Of a stretch of 59,301 bases of DNA, positions 8,332-17,539 are shown one piece after another (the first letter of the stretch is position 1; each line of letters starts with the position of its first letter). This DNA is from Microbacteriaceae bacterium. Its GTDB lineage: Bacteria > Actinomycetota > Actinomycetes > Actinomycetales > Microbacteriaceae. Location: positions 1 through 59,301 of the forward strand of contig JAODME010000022.1 of assembly GCA_025465095.1 (NCBI GenBank), in the 5' to 3' direction. A model generated the notes under the pieces. The model was not told the DNA's origin. It did no database searches and saw nothing but the letters and a program-made list of their open reading frames with translations. The position numbers and the translations under genes were made by a program.

Positions 8332-8946
8332 ATGTATTTGATAGGGCTCACCGGGGGCATCGCGGCGGGCAAGTCCGTCGTCGCGCGGCGACTCGCCGAG
8401 CACGGGGCGGTGCACATCGACGCCGATGCGCTCGCTCGGGAAGCGGTCGAGCCCGGCACGCCCGCCCTGGAGCAGATCACCGCCGAATTCGGCGCGGACG
8501 TGCTCGACGAGAACGGTCGATTGAACCGGGCGGCACTCGGTTCCATCGCATTCGGTGACGCCGAGCGGCTCGCCACGCTCAACAGCATCGTGCACCCCGC
8601 AGTCAAGGCGGCGACGAAGCGACAGATGTCGGATGCAGCCGCGCGCGATCCGGAAGCGATCATCGTCTACGACGTTCCCCTCCTCGTCGAGGCCAACGTG
8701 AAGCACGGCTACGACCTCATCGTCGTCGTCGAGGCTGACGAGGCCACCCGGATGTGCAGGCTCGTCGAGTTGCGCGGCATGGCTGCGCAGGATGCGGCAA
8801 GAAGGATCCGCGCTCAGGCCAGCGATGCCGACCGCCGGGCCGTGGCCGACGTGATCATTGACAGCGATGGCTCCCTCGAGAACACCCTCGAGCAGGCTGA
8901 CGCGGTGTGGGAACGGGTTTCCCGTTCCGCTGCTGGCAAACACTGA
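8332..8946 (+). CDS. coaE: dephospho-CoA kinase
   Basis: CoaE phosphorylates the ribose 3'-OH of dephospho-CoA with ATP, the last step of CoA synthesis in the cytosol. The 204-residue protein has the P-loop GLTGGIAAGKS at residues 5-15. The family signatures HIDADALAREAV, LNSIVHPAV and YDVPLLVE follow, and the length is typical. It lies between the accessory RND region and uvrB; rpsA-coaE-uvrB is a common actinobacterial order, which suggests that the RND cassette interrupted it. A -10-like hexamer directly ahead of the ATG and the lack of a ribosome-binding site suggest a leaderless mRNA. Confidence 0.95.
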   Translation: MYLIGLTGGIAAGKSVVARRLAEHGAVHIDADALAREAVEPGTPALEQITAEFGADVLDENGRLNRAALGSIAFGDAERLATLNSIVHPAVKAATKRQMSDAAARDPEAIIVYDVPLLVEANVKHGYDLIVVVEADEATRMCRLVELRGMAAQDAARRIRAQASDADRRAVADVIIDSDGSLENTLEQADAVWERVSRSAAGKH

Positions 8947-8968
8947 CTCGTGTGTCGGTGGCCCTGCA

Positions 8969-8974
8969 TAAGCT
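8969..8974 (+). promoter_or_regulatory. -10 element of uvrB, probably leaderless
   Basis: TAAGCT ends 7 nt before the ATG at 8981. No Shine-Dalgarno sequence lies in between, and no LexA-type palindrome is visible nearby. Confidence 0.5.
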
Positions 8975-8980
8975 GGACGC

Positions 8981-11047
8981 ATGGAACCCACTCGCTCCGT
9001 GCACCCGTTCGAGGTGATCAGCGACTACACGCCGAGCGGTGACCAGCCTGCCGCGATCGCCGAACTGACCAGGCGCATCAACGCGGGGGAGACCGACATC
9101 GTCCTGCTCGGGGCGACCGGCACCGGAAAGTCGGCGACGACCGCGTGGCTCATCGAGCAGGTGCAGCGTCCCACGCTCGTGCTCGCTCACAATAAGACCC
9201 TCGCGGCGCAACTCGCGAACGAGTTCCGCGAGCTGCTTCCAAACAACGCAGTCGAGTACTTCGTCTCCTACTACGACTACTACCAGCCGGAGGCCTACGT
9301 TCCACAGACGGACACCTTCATCGAGAAAGACAGCTCGGTCAACGCGGAAGTCGAGCGGCTGCGGCACTCGACCACCAATTCGCTGTTGAGCCGTCGCGAC
9401 GTCGTCGTCGTGTCCACAGTGTCCTGCATCTACGGGCTCGGCAGCTCCGAAGAGTATCTCGATGCGATGATTGCCCTGCAGGTCGGCATGCGCATCAACC
9501 GCGACACCCTCATCCGCAAGTTCGTCTCGATGCAGTACCAGCGCAACGACGTCGACTTCTCCCGCGGCAACTTCCGAGTGCGCGGTGACACGATCGAGAT
9601 CATTCCCCAGTACGAGGAACTCGCGATCCGTATCGAGATGTTCGGCGACGAGATCGAGGCGCTCTACAGCCTGGATCCGCTCACCGGCGACGTGGTGAAG
9701 AAGATGGACGCCGTCTCAGTGTTCCCGGGATCCCATTACGTCGCGGGCACAGAGGCGATGAAACGCGCCACGGTCACGATCAAGGAGGAACTCGCTGAGC
9801 GCCTCGGCCAATTGGAGCGCGAGGGCAAGTTGCTCGAGGCGCAGCGGTTGCGCATGCGCACGACCTTCGACCTCGAGATGATGGAGCAGATCGGCTTCTG
9901 CAGCGGCATCGAGAACTACTCCAGGCATATCGACCAGCGCGCGCCGGGCGAGGCGCCGCACTGCCTCATCGACTATTTCCCCGACGACTTTCTCGTCGTC
10001 ATCGACGAGTCACACGTGACCATTCCGCAGATCGGCGCAATGTACGAGGGGGACGCCTCACGCAAGCGCACACTTGTCGAGCACGGCTTCCGGCTCCCCA
10101 GCGCCATGGACAACCGTCCGCTCAAGTTCAACGAGTTCCTCGACCGTGTCGGCCAGAAGGTGTATCTGTCCGCGACGCCGGGCAAGTACGAGATGGGCAT
10201 CACCGACTCGGTGGTCGAGCAAATCATCCGTCCGACCGGCCTGGTCGACCCGGAGATCGTGCTGAAGCCCACGAAGGGCCAGATCGACGACCTGCTGGAG
10301 GAGATTCGGCTGCGGTCCTCGCGAGACGAGCGCGTGCTCGTGACCACTCTCACGAAGAAGATGGCCGAGGAGCTCACCGATTACTTGGGCGAGGCGGGCG
10401 TGCGGGTGCGTTACCTGCACTCGGATGTCGACACCCTCCGCCGCGTGGAACTGCTCACCGAGCTGCGGGCCGGGGTGTATGACGTGCTCGTGGGCATCAA
10501 CTTGCTGCGGGAGGGACTCGACCTGCCGGAGGTGTCGCTCGTCGCGATCCTCGACGCCGACAAGGAGGGCTTCCTGCGGTCGGCCACCTCGCTGATCCAA
10601 ACGATCGGGCGCGCGGCGCGGAACGTCTCAGGAGCCGTGCACATGTACGGCGACGTGCTCACCGACTCCATGAAGAAGGCGATTGACGAGACGAACCGCC
10701 GCCGCGAAAAGCAGGTCGCCTACAATCTCGAGCGCGGGGTAGACCCGCAGCCGCTGCGCAAGCGCATCGCCGATATCACCGACATCCTGAACCGGGAACA
10801 GGCCGACACGCAGGCGCTGCTCGCGGGTCGCGACGGCCGCAAGCGCTCACCCACGCCGAACCTCAAACGGGCGGGACTCGCGGCGGCCGGAGCCGGCGAC
10901 CTCGAGACCATCATCCGCGATCTCAACGACCAGATGCTGCAGGCCGCGGGCGAGCTGAAATTCGAGCTCGCCGCAAGGCTTCGCGACGAGGTCTCCGACC
11001 TCAAGAAGGAACTACGCCAGATGGAAGCCGCCGGCCACCTGGTCTGA
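8981..11047 (+). CDS. uvrB: excinuclease ABC subunit B
   Basis: UvrB is the damage-verifying helicase-like subunit of nucleotide excision repair. It is loaded by UvrA and then recruits UvrC. The 688-residue protein has Walker A GATGTGKS at residues 44-51 and the beta-hairpin motif [12 protein letters not shown] at 97-108. DESHVT is the helicase motif II, and QTIGRAARN is motif VI. A C-terminal UVR domain near residues 640-685 ([20 protein letters not shown]) is the UvrC contact. Length and motifs are standard. Its 3' end overlaps the convergent EamA gene by 47 nt. uvrA and uvrC lie 3.5-6.5 kb downstream, so all three uvr genes are in this window but in two transcription units. Confidence 0.97.
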   Translation: MEPTRSVHPFEVISDYTPSGDQPAAIAELTRRINAGETDIVLLGATGTGKSATTAWLIEQVQRPTLVLAHNKTLAAQLANEFRELLPNNAVEYFVSYYDYYQPEAYVPQTDTFIEKDSSVNAEVERLRHSTTNSLLSRRDVVVVSTVSCIYGLGSSEEYLDAMIALQVGMRINRDTLIRKFVSMQYQRNDVDFSRGNFRVRGDTIEIIPQYEELAIRIEMFGDEIEALYSLDPLTGDVVKKMDAVSVFPGSHYVAGTEAMKRATVTIKEELAERLGQLEREGKLLEAQRLRMRTTFDLEMMEQIGFCSGIENYSRHIDQRAPGEAPHCLIDYFPDDFLVVIDESHVTIPQIGAMYEGDASRKRTLVEHGFRLPSAMDNRPLKFNEFLDRVGQKVYLSATPGKYEMGITDSVVEQIIRPTGLVDPEIVLKPTKGQIDDLLEEIRLRSSRDERVLVTTLTKKMAEELTDYLGEAGVRVRYLHSDVDTLRRVELLTELRAGVYDVLVGINLLREGLDLPEVSLVAILDADKEGFLRSATSLIQTIGRAARNVSGAVHMYGDVLTDSMKKAIDETNRRREKQVAYNLERGVDPQPLRKRIADITDILNREQADTQALLAGRDGRKRSPTPNLKRAGLAAAGAGDLETIIRDLNDQMLQAAGELKFELAARLRDEVSDLKKELRQMEAAGHLV

Positions 11048-12014
11048 TCGGGTGCACCTCGAGTGCCACCTCCGCACGTTCCGACCTTACGAAGCCGATC
11101 CCCACGAGAATGAACGCCCCACCGAGAAGCTGGGCGATCGTGAGCGCCTCGCCGAGGAGCAGCCACGCGTAAAAGGTCGCGGCGACGACCTCGAGCAGAC
11201 CGGCGAACGACGCCAGTCGGGACCCGAGCATCTCGGTCGCGGTGATGCTCGCGGCGTAGGCGATCGCGGTGGCGACGACGGCAACTACCAGCATCGGAAC
11301 CCACCACGGAACGGAGTCGCCGAACAGCCGCACCTGGCCGAAGGTCGCAGTGAACGGCACGACTCCGACGAGGCCGACGAGGCCGAGCACCGCTCCGCCG
11401 ATGAGCAGGCCGAACGCCGCGAGCGCGACGGGCGGGAGACCGTCGTTCGGCTGGGCGGCGACGACGTAGTAGATCGCGCAGCCCACCATGGCGGCGAGGG
11501 CGAACGCGAGTCCGAGCGCGTCGAAGCTCGTCGCGCCGCCGGGGGAGACCACGAGCACGAGGCCGACCAGGGCGACGACCGATCCGACGAGCACGACGGC
11601 CTTCGGCGTCCGCCGTGTGCGGGCCCAGACGACCGCGACGAGCAGCAGAGGTGCCATGTACTCGATCAGGATTCCGGTGCCGACGGGGATGCGCTGAATC
11701 GCCGCGAAGTACACAAGCTGGGTGCCGGCGACACCGACGAGCGCCATGGCGAGCACCCGGCCTCGGGACCGCCAGAGCGCCGCCCATCTCCCGTGGAGAG
11801 CGAGAATCGCCACCGGGGCGAGCACTAGTCCGCCGACGAGCGCGCGAACGGTGACGGCGGCGGCGGGGCTCCATCCCGCTTCTAGAAGGGGCTTGACGAA
11901 GGCTCCAGAAGCGCCGAAGGTGGCCGCGGCGATCACCGCGATGACGAGACCGGACGAGGTCGACGAAGGCTTCACGGATACCCGATTCTGCGACGAGCCG
12001 AAGGTGGCAGTCAC
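11001..12014 (-). CDS. EamA/DMT-family transporter (RhtA-like exporter)
   Basis: A 337-residue integral membrane protein with about ten hydrophobic helices arranged as two EamA repeats (about residues 20-150 and 165-310). Both repeats carry the family patterns ([40 protein letters not shown]). Members of the drug/metabolite transporter superfamily export amino acids or other small metabolites; the substrate cannot be told here. The start is GTG at 12014, 31 nt from the divergent CGNR regulator, which is a plausible local regulator. The last 16 or so residues are encoded antisense to the end of uvrB and are non-conserved, basic and proline-rich. Confidence 0.88.
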   Translation of the reverse strand: MTATFGSSQNRVSVKPSSTSSGLVIAVIAAATFGASGAFVKPLLEAGWSPAAAVTVRALVGGLVLAPVAILALHGRWAALWRSRGRVLAMALVGVAGTQLVYFAAIQRIPVGTGILIEYMAPLLLVAVVWARTRRTPKAVVLVGSVVALVGLVLVVSPGGATSFDALGLAFALAAMVGCAIYYVVAAQPNDGLPPVALAAFGLLIGGAVLGLVGLVGVVPFTATFGQVRLFGDSVPWWVPMLVVAVVATAIAYAASITATEMLGSRLASFAGLLEVVAATFYAWLLLGEALTIAQLLGGAFILVGIGFVRSERAEVALEVHPIRPGGRRLPSGVVPS

Positions 12015-12045
12015 ACGCTAGTCTTTGACAACGTAAGGAGTCAAT

Positions 12046-12603
12046 TTGCATTTTGCCCCTGACACTGAGGCTTCGCTGCATTTCGCCGTCGCGCTCTGCA
12101 ATACCGTCGCGAGAGCGACGAGAAGCGGCGCCGACGAGCTCGCCACTCCGGCCCAGCTGACCGCCCTCCTCGACACGCACCGCTACTCCGGGCGCTTCGA
12201 TCGCAATGAGCGGGAGCTCATCGACGTGCGCCAGACCAGGGAGCGGCTTCGCCACATCTGGGCACTCGGTCGCGACGACGCTGCCGCCGAGGTGAACGCG
12301 ATGCTCGCCGACGCGCGGGCGCTGCCCCGCCTCATGCGGCACGACGGGTTCGACTGGCATCTCCACGCCACCGACTCGCAGGCCCCCCTCGCCGAGCGGG
12401 TCCGGGTCGAGGTGTCGCTCGCGCTCGTCGACGTCATCCGAACGGCGGAGACCGGCCGGCTGCGCCCGTGCGCTGCCGCCGATTGCGAGGGCGTGCTGCT
12501 CGACCTGTCGCGCAACGGGTCGAAGCGATTCTGCAGCGTCCGCTGCGGGAATCGGATGAATATGGTCGCGTTCAGGGAACGGGCAGTGACCCAGGGCGAC
12601 TAG
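12046..12603 (+). CDS. CGNR zinc-finger protein, probable transcription regulator
   Basis: This 185-residue protein has an ABATE-like N-terminal region (about 1-130) and a C-terminal zinc finger with the CGNR signature. The four finger cysteines fall in CAAADCEG and RFCSVRCGNRMNM, with CGNR at about residues 166-169. Such proteins are predicted stress-response DNA-binding regulators. The TTG start at 12046 is chosen because AAGGAG lies 5 nt upstream and the N-terminus fits the family. It is divergent from the EamA exporter with only 31 nt between start codons, so the two may share control. Its stop overlaps the convergent hypothetical gene by 4 nt. Confidence 0.88.
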   Translation: MHFAPDTEASLHFAVALCNTVARATRSGADELATPAQLTALLDTHRYSGRFDRNERELIDVRQTRERLRHIWALGRDDAAAEVNAMLADARALPRLMRHDGFDWHLHATDSQAPLAERVRVEVSLALVDVIRTAETGRLRPCAAADCEGVLLDLSRNGSKRFCSVRCGNRMNMVAFRERAVTQGD

Positions 12604-13184
12604 CGCGAGATCAGGTGCCGAGAATCTCCTCGGGCTCGGAGAGCGGAGAGGACGACCCATCCGGCGATCACCCACGGCCCCGCGACGATGATCGGGTCGA
12701 TCCACAGGTGACTCAGGTCGGCGCGCTTCTTTCCGATACGGGAGGAGATCCCGTGATGGGTGAGCTCGCTGCGGATGCCCGTCTCGGTCACCGGGTTGTC
12801 CGGGTGCAGCGAGAGGAAGGAACGCAGATGGCTCTCGATCGCGTCGACCCGGTCGGCCGCCAGAAGGATCAGCCAGTGCGCGGCACGCCCCTCGCTGTAC
12901 CTGGCGTACGAGTACTTGCGCATCACCCCGGAGAGACCCTTGGGTGGGGTGGAGGTCCCGAAGACCGGTGTCAGGAACTCATGTTCGAGCGAACGCTCCC
13001 TCGGCCACTTCTCCTCCTGGCGATCCGGGAAGTCCCAGTGTGCGCCGCTCGCGCCTGGATCGAACCGCTCCCTCGGCACGGCCGGGCGGTCCTTCGGGTC
13101 GAGGTCCGCTCCCCAGCCGGGGACGCGTGCTCGCAGCTCGTCGCTGCTCGGGGCGAGCTTCGGCTTCTCTGCCCTGTACGGCAT
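12600..13184 (-). CDS. conserved protein of unknown function with C-terminal membrane segment
   Basis: I do not recognise a named family. The 194-residue protein is basic and polar over residues 1-90, with PGWGADLDPKDRPAVPRERFDPG and KWPRERSLEHEFLTPVFGTSTPPKG as its most conspicuous motifs. A central region follows (about 95-165, AHWLILLAADRVDAIESHL). The C-terminus is one hydrophobic helix (WIDPIIVAGPWVIAGWVVL) with an Arg-rich end. The ATG at 13184 is preceded by AGGAGAGGAG and is preferred. A GTG at 13214 overlaps the dehydrogenase stop as GTGA and is possible. The gene directly follows the zinc dehydrogenase on the same strand, so the two are probably one operon and may act together, perhaps at the membrane. 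Confidence 0.7.
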   Translation of the reverse strand: MPYRAEKPKLAPSSDELRARVPGWGADLDPKDRPAVPRERFDPGASGAHWDFPDRQEEKWPRERSLEHEFLTPVFGTSTPPKGLSGVMRKYSYARYSEGRAAHWLILLAADRVDAIESHLRSFLSLHPDNPVTETGIRSELTHHGISSRIGKKRADLSHLWIDPIIVAGPWVIAGWVVLSALRARGDSRHLISR

Positions 13185-13210
13185 GATCCTGCTCCTCTCC
13201 TGGCCTGCGG

Positions 13211-14362
13211 TCACCGTGCGCTGGGAACGATGAGCGGCTTGATGCAGTCATCCAACTTCGCCGAGAAGATGTGGTACCCCTCCGCGATGTGTTCGAGCGG
13301 GATGCGATGGGTGACGATGTCGCTCGGCTTGAGGTAGCCGGCGCGAATGTGCTCGAACAGCCTCGGCCACTGTCGTTTCGCCGGGCACTGGTTCATGCGG
13401 AGCGTGAGTCCCTTGTTCACCGCATCGCCGAACTTCACGGCGCTGAAGACCGGGCCGTACGCGCCCATGACGGAGATCGTGCCGCCCTTGCGCACGGTGT
13501 CGATCGCCCAGTTGAGCGCCACCGGCGAGCCGCCCTGAAGCTTGAATTTGGCTGACGTGACATGCTGGATGAAGTTGCCGTCCGCCTCAGCGCCCACCGC
13601 GTCGATCGCGACGTCGGCGCCGAGGAAGCCTGTGCTCTTCTTCAACTCGACCACTATGTCGTCGTACTCGGCGAAGTTGTAGGTTTCGGCGTGGGCGAAG
13701 GCGCGCGCCATCTCCAACCGATACTCCAGGTGATCGATGACGATGACCCGGCCCGCCCCCATGAGCCACGACGATTTGGCGGCGAAGAGCCCGACGGGGC
13801 CTGCGCCGAACACTACGACGGTGTCACCTTCGGCGATGTCGCCCAGCTGAGCTCCGAAGTAGCCGGTGGCGAGTGCGTCGGTGCAGAGGAGCGCATCCTC
13901 CTCGTCCAGCCATTCCGGGATGACGGAGGGTCCGACATCCGCGAAGGGAACCCGCACGTATTCCGACTGCCCGCCGTCGTAGCCGCCGCACGTGTGCGAG
14001 TAGCCATAGATGCCGCCAACGGCCGTTGCGTTGGGATTGACGTTGTGGCAGTTCGAATACAGCCCACGCGCGCAGTAGAAGCACGATCCGCAATAGACGT
14101 TGAATGGAACCATCACCCGGTCGCCGCGGGTGAGGTTCTGTACCGACGACCCCACCTGCTCCACCACCCCGATGAACTCGTGACCGAAGGTCATTCCGAC
14201 CCGGGTGTCCGGCATCATCCCGTGGTACAGGTGCAGGTCGGACCCGCAGATGGCCGCGAGCGTCACCCGGATGATCGCGTCATTCGGATGCTCGATCGGG
14301 GGAACGTCCTTCTCTTCCACCCGCACCTTGTAAGGCCCGCGGTACACCATCGCTCGCATCAT
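13211..14362 (-). CDS. zinc-dependent alcohol dehydrogenase (formaldehyde dehydrogenase-like)
   Basis: This 383-residue medium-chain dehydrogenase uses NAD(P) to oxidise an alcohol or aldehyde adduct. The catalytic zinc site is visible in AICGSDLHLYHG (Cys near residue 39) and FGHEFIG. The structural zinc lobe is CGSCFYCARGLYSNC, near residues 91-105. The Rossmann motif is GAGPVGLFAA, near residue 185. The long insert before the C-terminus (KFKLQGGSPVALNWAIDTVRKGG) resembles glutathione-independent formaldehyde dehydrogenases rather than yeast-type ADH. The start ATGATG at 14362 has AGGAGGCG just upstream. The downstream unknown gene overlaps its stop or follows closely. The true substrate is not evident. 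Confidence 0.88.
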   Translation of the reverse strand: MMRAMVYRGPYKVRVEEKDVPPIEHPNDAIIRVTLAAICGSDLHLYHGMMPDTRVGMTFGHEFIGVVEQVGSSVQNLTRGDRVMVPFNVYCGSCFYCARGLYSNCHNVNPNATAVGGIYGYSHTCGGYDGGQSEYVRVPFADVGPSVIPEWLDEEDALLCTDALATGYFGAQLGDIAEGDTVVVFGAGPVGLFAAKSSWLMGAGRVIVIDHLEYRLEMARAFAHAETYNFAEYDDIVVELKKSTGFLGADVAIDAVGAEADGNFIQHVTSAKFKLQGGSPVALNWAIDTVRKGGTISVMGAYGPVFSAVKFGDAVNKGLTLRMNQCPAKRQWPRLFEHIRAGYLKPSDIVTHRIPLEHIAEGYHIFSAKLDDCIKPLIVPSAR

Positions 14363-14387
14363 CGCCTCCTGATGAATCGGTCGTGGC

Positions 14388-14429
14388 GGCTAGCGTCACA
14401 CGATCGAAAGTCACGGTCAAGGGCTAGCC
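14388..14429. promoter_or_regulatory. repeated GGCTAGC boxes between dehydrogenase and uvrA
   Basis: GGCTAGC (14388-14394) and GGCTAGCC (14422-14429) are near-palindromic and flank a segment with two GTCAC boxes, 26-67 nt upstream of the dehydrogenase start. They may be an operator for the dehydrogenase operon. No known motif is matched. Confidence 0.25.
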
Positions 14430-14570
14430 ACACCGCGCGACCGGGACGCGAAGGGCCGAGACCTGCGCGAGGTGCCGACGAGATCTCCGGCAGGGCGGCT
14501 ACGCGGACCGGAGTTCGCTCACAGCATCCGCCGGATGCCCGCCCAGGGCGAGCGATGTCAGTGGCTTCCG

Positions 14571-14576
14571 TAGACT
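14571..14576 (+). promoter_or_regulatory. -10 element of uvrA, probably leaderless
   Basis: TAGACT ends 8 nt before the GTG start at 14584. The GAGAG that follows it abuts the start codon and is too close to serve as a ribosome-binding site. No SOS-box palindrome was found in the intergenic region. Confidence 0.5.
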
Positions 14577-14583
14577 ATAGAGA

Positions 14584-17532
14584 GTGTCTATTTCACCAGT
14601 AGAGTCCGATTCACGGCTCAGTGTCCGAGGGGCGAGAGTCCACAACCTCAAGAACGTCGACCTCGAAATTCCTCGTGATTCGCTGGTCGTATTTACCGGG
14701 CTCTCCGGCTCCGGTAAGTCGTCCCTCGCGTTCGACACCATCTTCGCGGAAGGGCAGCGTCGCTACGTCGAGTCGCTCTCCGCCTACGCCCGCCAGTTCC
14801 TCGGCCAGGTCGATCGTCCCGACGTCGACTTCATCGAGGGACTGAGCCCGGCCGTCTCCATCGACCAGAAGTCGACGAACCGCAACCCGCGGTCCACCGT
14901 GGGCACGATCACCGAGATTTACGACTACATGCGTCTGCTCTGGGCGAGGATCGGCGTGCCCCACTGCGCGATCTGCGGCGAAAGAATCGAACGCCAGACG
15001 GTGCAGCAGATTGCCGACCAGCTCATGGGCCTCGAACCCGGCGTCCGCTATCAGGTCGTCAGCCCGATCATCTCGCAGAAGAAGGGCGAGTTCGTCGATT
15101 TGTTCCGCGAACTCGCCGCCAGCGGGTACTCGCGCGCGATCGTCGACGGCAATCAGGTCCAGCTGAGCGACCCGCCGACCCTGAAAAAGCAGGTCAAGCA
15201 CGACATCGCGGTCGTCGTCGACCGACTCGTCGCGGCCGACGACATCCTGACCCGCCTGACCGACTCGCTCGAAACCGCGCTACGTCTCACCGACGGGCTC
15301 GTCTCGATCAACTACGTCGACGAGACCGGCGACGCGGCCTGGCGCAACTTCTCGGAGAAGCTGTCCTGCCCGAACGGACATCCGGTGCAACTCACCGAGA
15401 TCGAACCGCGAACCTTCTCGTTCAACGCCCCTTTCGGCGCCTGCCCCGAGTGCTCCGGCCTCGGCACACGCATGTCGGTCGACAGCGACCTGGTGCTCGG
15501 CGACCCGCAGCTCAGCCTCGCCGACGGCGTCATCCTGCCGTGGACCCAGTCGGGTAAGGGGCTGTTCAACTACTTCCAACGCCTCCTCGAGGGCCTCGCC
15601 GCCGATCTCGACTTCTCGCTGCGCACGCCCTGGGCAGACCTCGACGACGACGTGAAGCGGTCGATCCTCAAAGGCAACAACTTCGAGGTCACGGTCAAGT
15701 GGAAGAACCGCTACGGCCGCGAGATGAAGTACTCCACAGGCTTCGAGGGCGTCATGCCGTTCATCGAACGCAAGTTCCTCGAAGCGGAAACCGACTCCGC
15801 GCGGCAGCGGTACGCAAGCTACCTGCGGGAGATTCCCTGCCCCGTCTGCGATGGCAAACGGCTGAAGCCCGAGGTGCTCGCCGTCACCGTGCACGATCAC
15901 AGCATCGCGGATGTCAGCGAACTCAGCCTCGTCGACGCGTTCGAGTTCATGCGGCTTCTCGAACTGACCGAGCGAGAGGCCCACATCGCCGCCGCCGTGC
16001 TGCGGGAGATCAGGGCGCGGCTCGACTTCCTGATTCAGGTGGGGCTCAACTACCTGAACCTCGCGCGATCGGCCGGATCGCTCAGCGGAGGTGAGGCACA
16101 GCGCATCCGCCTCGCCACACAGATCGGTTCCGGGCTCACCGGTGTGCTCTATGTGCTCGACGAGCCGAGCATCGGGCTGCATCAACGCGACAACCGGCGC
16201 CTCATCGAGACCCTCGTCAAGCTCAAGAACCTCGGCAACACCCTCATCGTCGTCGAGCACGACGAGGATACCATCCGCACCGCGGACTGGATCGTCGATA
16301 TCGGCCCCGGCGCCGGCGAGCACGGGGGAGAGGTCGTGCACTCCGGCTCCTACGACGCGCTGCTCGCCAACCCGCGCTCGATGACCGGCGATTACCTTTC
16401 CGGGCGCCGGGAGATCGAGACACCGAAACAGCGCCGGCCGATCGATACGAATCGGCAACTCGTCGTGCACGGCGCGCGCGCCAACAACCTGAGAAACGTC
16501 ACGGTCGAGTTCCCCCTCGGTGTGTTCGTCGCGGTCACCGGCGTGAGCGGCTCCGGCAAGTCATCGCTCGTCAACGACATCCTCTACAAAGTGCTCGCCA
16601 ACGAACTCAACGGCGCACGCCAGATTCCCGGAAAGCACACACGCGTGACCGGGCTCGACAACCTGGACAAGGTGGTGCACGTCGACCAGGCGCCGATCGG
16701 GCGCACACCGCGCTCGAATCCCGCCACCTACACCGGGGTCTTCGACCGCATCCGCTCCCTCTTCTCCGAGACCGCCGAGGCGAAGGCTCGCGGCTACCTG
16801 CCCGGTCGCTTCAGCTTCAACGTCAAGGGCGGTCGCTGCGAGAACTGTTCGGGCGACGGCACAATCAAGATCGAGATGAACTTTCTGCCAGACGTCTACG
16901 TGGTGTGCGAGGTCTGCGCCGGTGCCCGCTACAATCGCGACACCCTCGCCGTGCATTACAAGGGCAAGAGCATCGCCGAGGTGCTCGATATGCCGATCAG
17001 CGAGGCGGCCGAGTTCTTCGAGGCGATCGGAGCGATCAGCCGGTTCCTGAAAACCCTCGTCGATGTCGGACTGGGATATGTGCGGCTCGGCCAGAGCGCT
17101 ACGACCCTCTCCGGCGGGGAGGCCCAGCGTGTGAAGCTCGCGACCGAGCTGCAGAAGCGCTCGAACGGCCGAAGCATCTACGTGCTCGACGAACCGACGA
17201 CAGGGCTGCACTTCGAAGACGTGCGCAAGCTTCTGCTGGTGCTGAACGGGCTGGTCGACAAGGGCAACACCGTGATCGTGATCGAGCACAACCTCGACGT
17301 GATCAAGTCGGCGGACTGGCTTATCGACCTCGGCCCCGAGGGTGGTGCGGGCGGCGGAATCGTGATCGCGACCGGGACCCCCGAACAGCTGTCGAAGTCG
17401 AAGAAGAGTCACACCGCCCAGTTTCTCGCCGAGGTGCTCCGCCCGGGAACCACGAATGGATCGACGGCGAAGCGCAGCGCCCGAAAGCAACTCGAGCCGC
17501 AGCCGGTGCGAACCGTCGAACTCGTGCGATAG
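14584..17532 (+). CDS. uvrA: excinuclease ABC subunit A
   Basis: UvrA is the dimeric ATPase that finds bulky DNA lesions and loads UvrB. The 982-residue protein has two ABC modules. Walker A motifs are [14 protein letters not shown] near residue 41 and [13 protein letters not shown] near residue 655. ABC signatures are [12 protein letters not shown] and [12 protein letters not shown]. The zinc-binding cysteines of the first module lie in CPNGHP and CPECSGLG, and those of the second in CENCSGDG and [29 protein letters not shown] is the typical N-terminal signature. The start is GTG. uvrC follows 7 nt after the stop, so uvrA-uvrC is an operon. It is divergent from the zinc dehydrogenase. Confidence 0.97.
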   Translation: MSISPVESDSRLSVRGARVHNLKNVDLEIPRDSLVVFTGLSGSGKSSLAFDTIFAEGQRRYVESLSAYARQFLGQVDRPDVDFIEGLSPAVSIDQKSTNRNPRSTVGTITEIYDYMRLLWARIGVPHCAICGERIERQTVQQIADQLMGLEPGVRYQVVSPIISQKKGEFVDLFRELAASGYSRAIVDGNQVQLSDPPTLKKQVKHDIAVVVDRLVAADDILTRLTDSLETALRLTDGLVSINYVDETGDAAWRNFSEKLSCPNGHPVQLTEIEPRTFSFNAPFGACPECSGLGTRMSVDSDLVLGDPQLSLADGVILPWTQSGKGLFNYFQRLLEGLAADLDFSLRTPWADLDDDVKRSILKGNNFEVTVKWKNRYGREMKYSTGFEGVMPFIERKFLEAETDSARQRYASYLREIPCPVCDGKRLKPEVLAVTVHDHSIADVSELSLVDAFEFMRLLELTEREAHIAAAVLREIRARLDFLIQVGLNYLNLARSAGSLSGGEAQRIRLATQIGSGLTGVLYVLDEPSIGLHQRDNRRLIETLVKLKNLGNTLIVVEHDEDTIRTADWIVDIGPGAGEHGGEVVHSGSYDALLANPRSMTGDYLSGRREIETPKQRRPIDTNRQLVVHGARANNLRNVTVEFPLGVFVAVTGVSGSGKSSLVNDILYKVLANELNGARQIPGKHTRVTGLDNLDKVVHVDQAPIGRTPRSNPATYTGVFDRIRSLFSETAEAKARGYLPGRFSFNVKGGRCENCSGDGTIKIEMNFLPDVYVVCEVCAGARYNRDTLAVHYKGKSIAEVLDMPISEAAEFFEAIGAISRFLKTLVDVGLGYVRLGQSATTLSGGEAQRVKLATELQKRSNGRSIYVLDEPTTGLHFEDVRKLLLVLNGLVDKGNTVIVIEHNLDVIKSADWLIDLGPEGGAGGGIVIATGTPEQLSKSKKSHTAQFLAEVLRPGTTNGSTAKRSARKQLEPQPVRTVELVR

Positions 17533-17539
17533 GCGCCCC

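Noticed and set aside
7942-8991. Minus-strand frame of 349 codons across coaE
   Set aside because: Only the short IQTVVRPTSGG part is meaningful (DUF4126 remnant); the rest is antisense to coaE and not protein-like.
10720-12705. Long minus-strand open frame (661 codons)
   Set aside because: It is a shadow of uvrB, the EamA gene and the CGNR gene, Arg/Pro-rich without any family motif.
14363-14583. SOS (LexA) box upstream of uvrA
   Set aside because: No TCGAAC-type palindrome with correct spacing was found; the region upstream of uvrB also lacks one.
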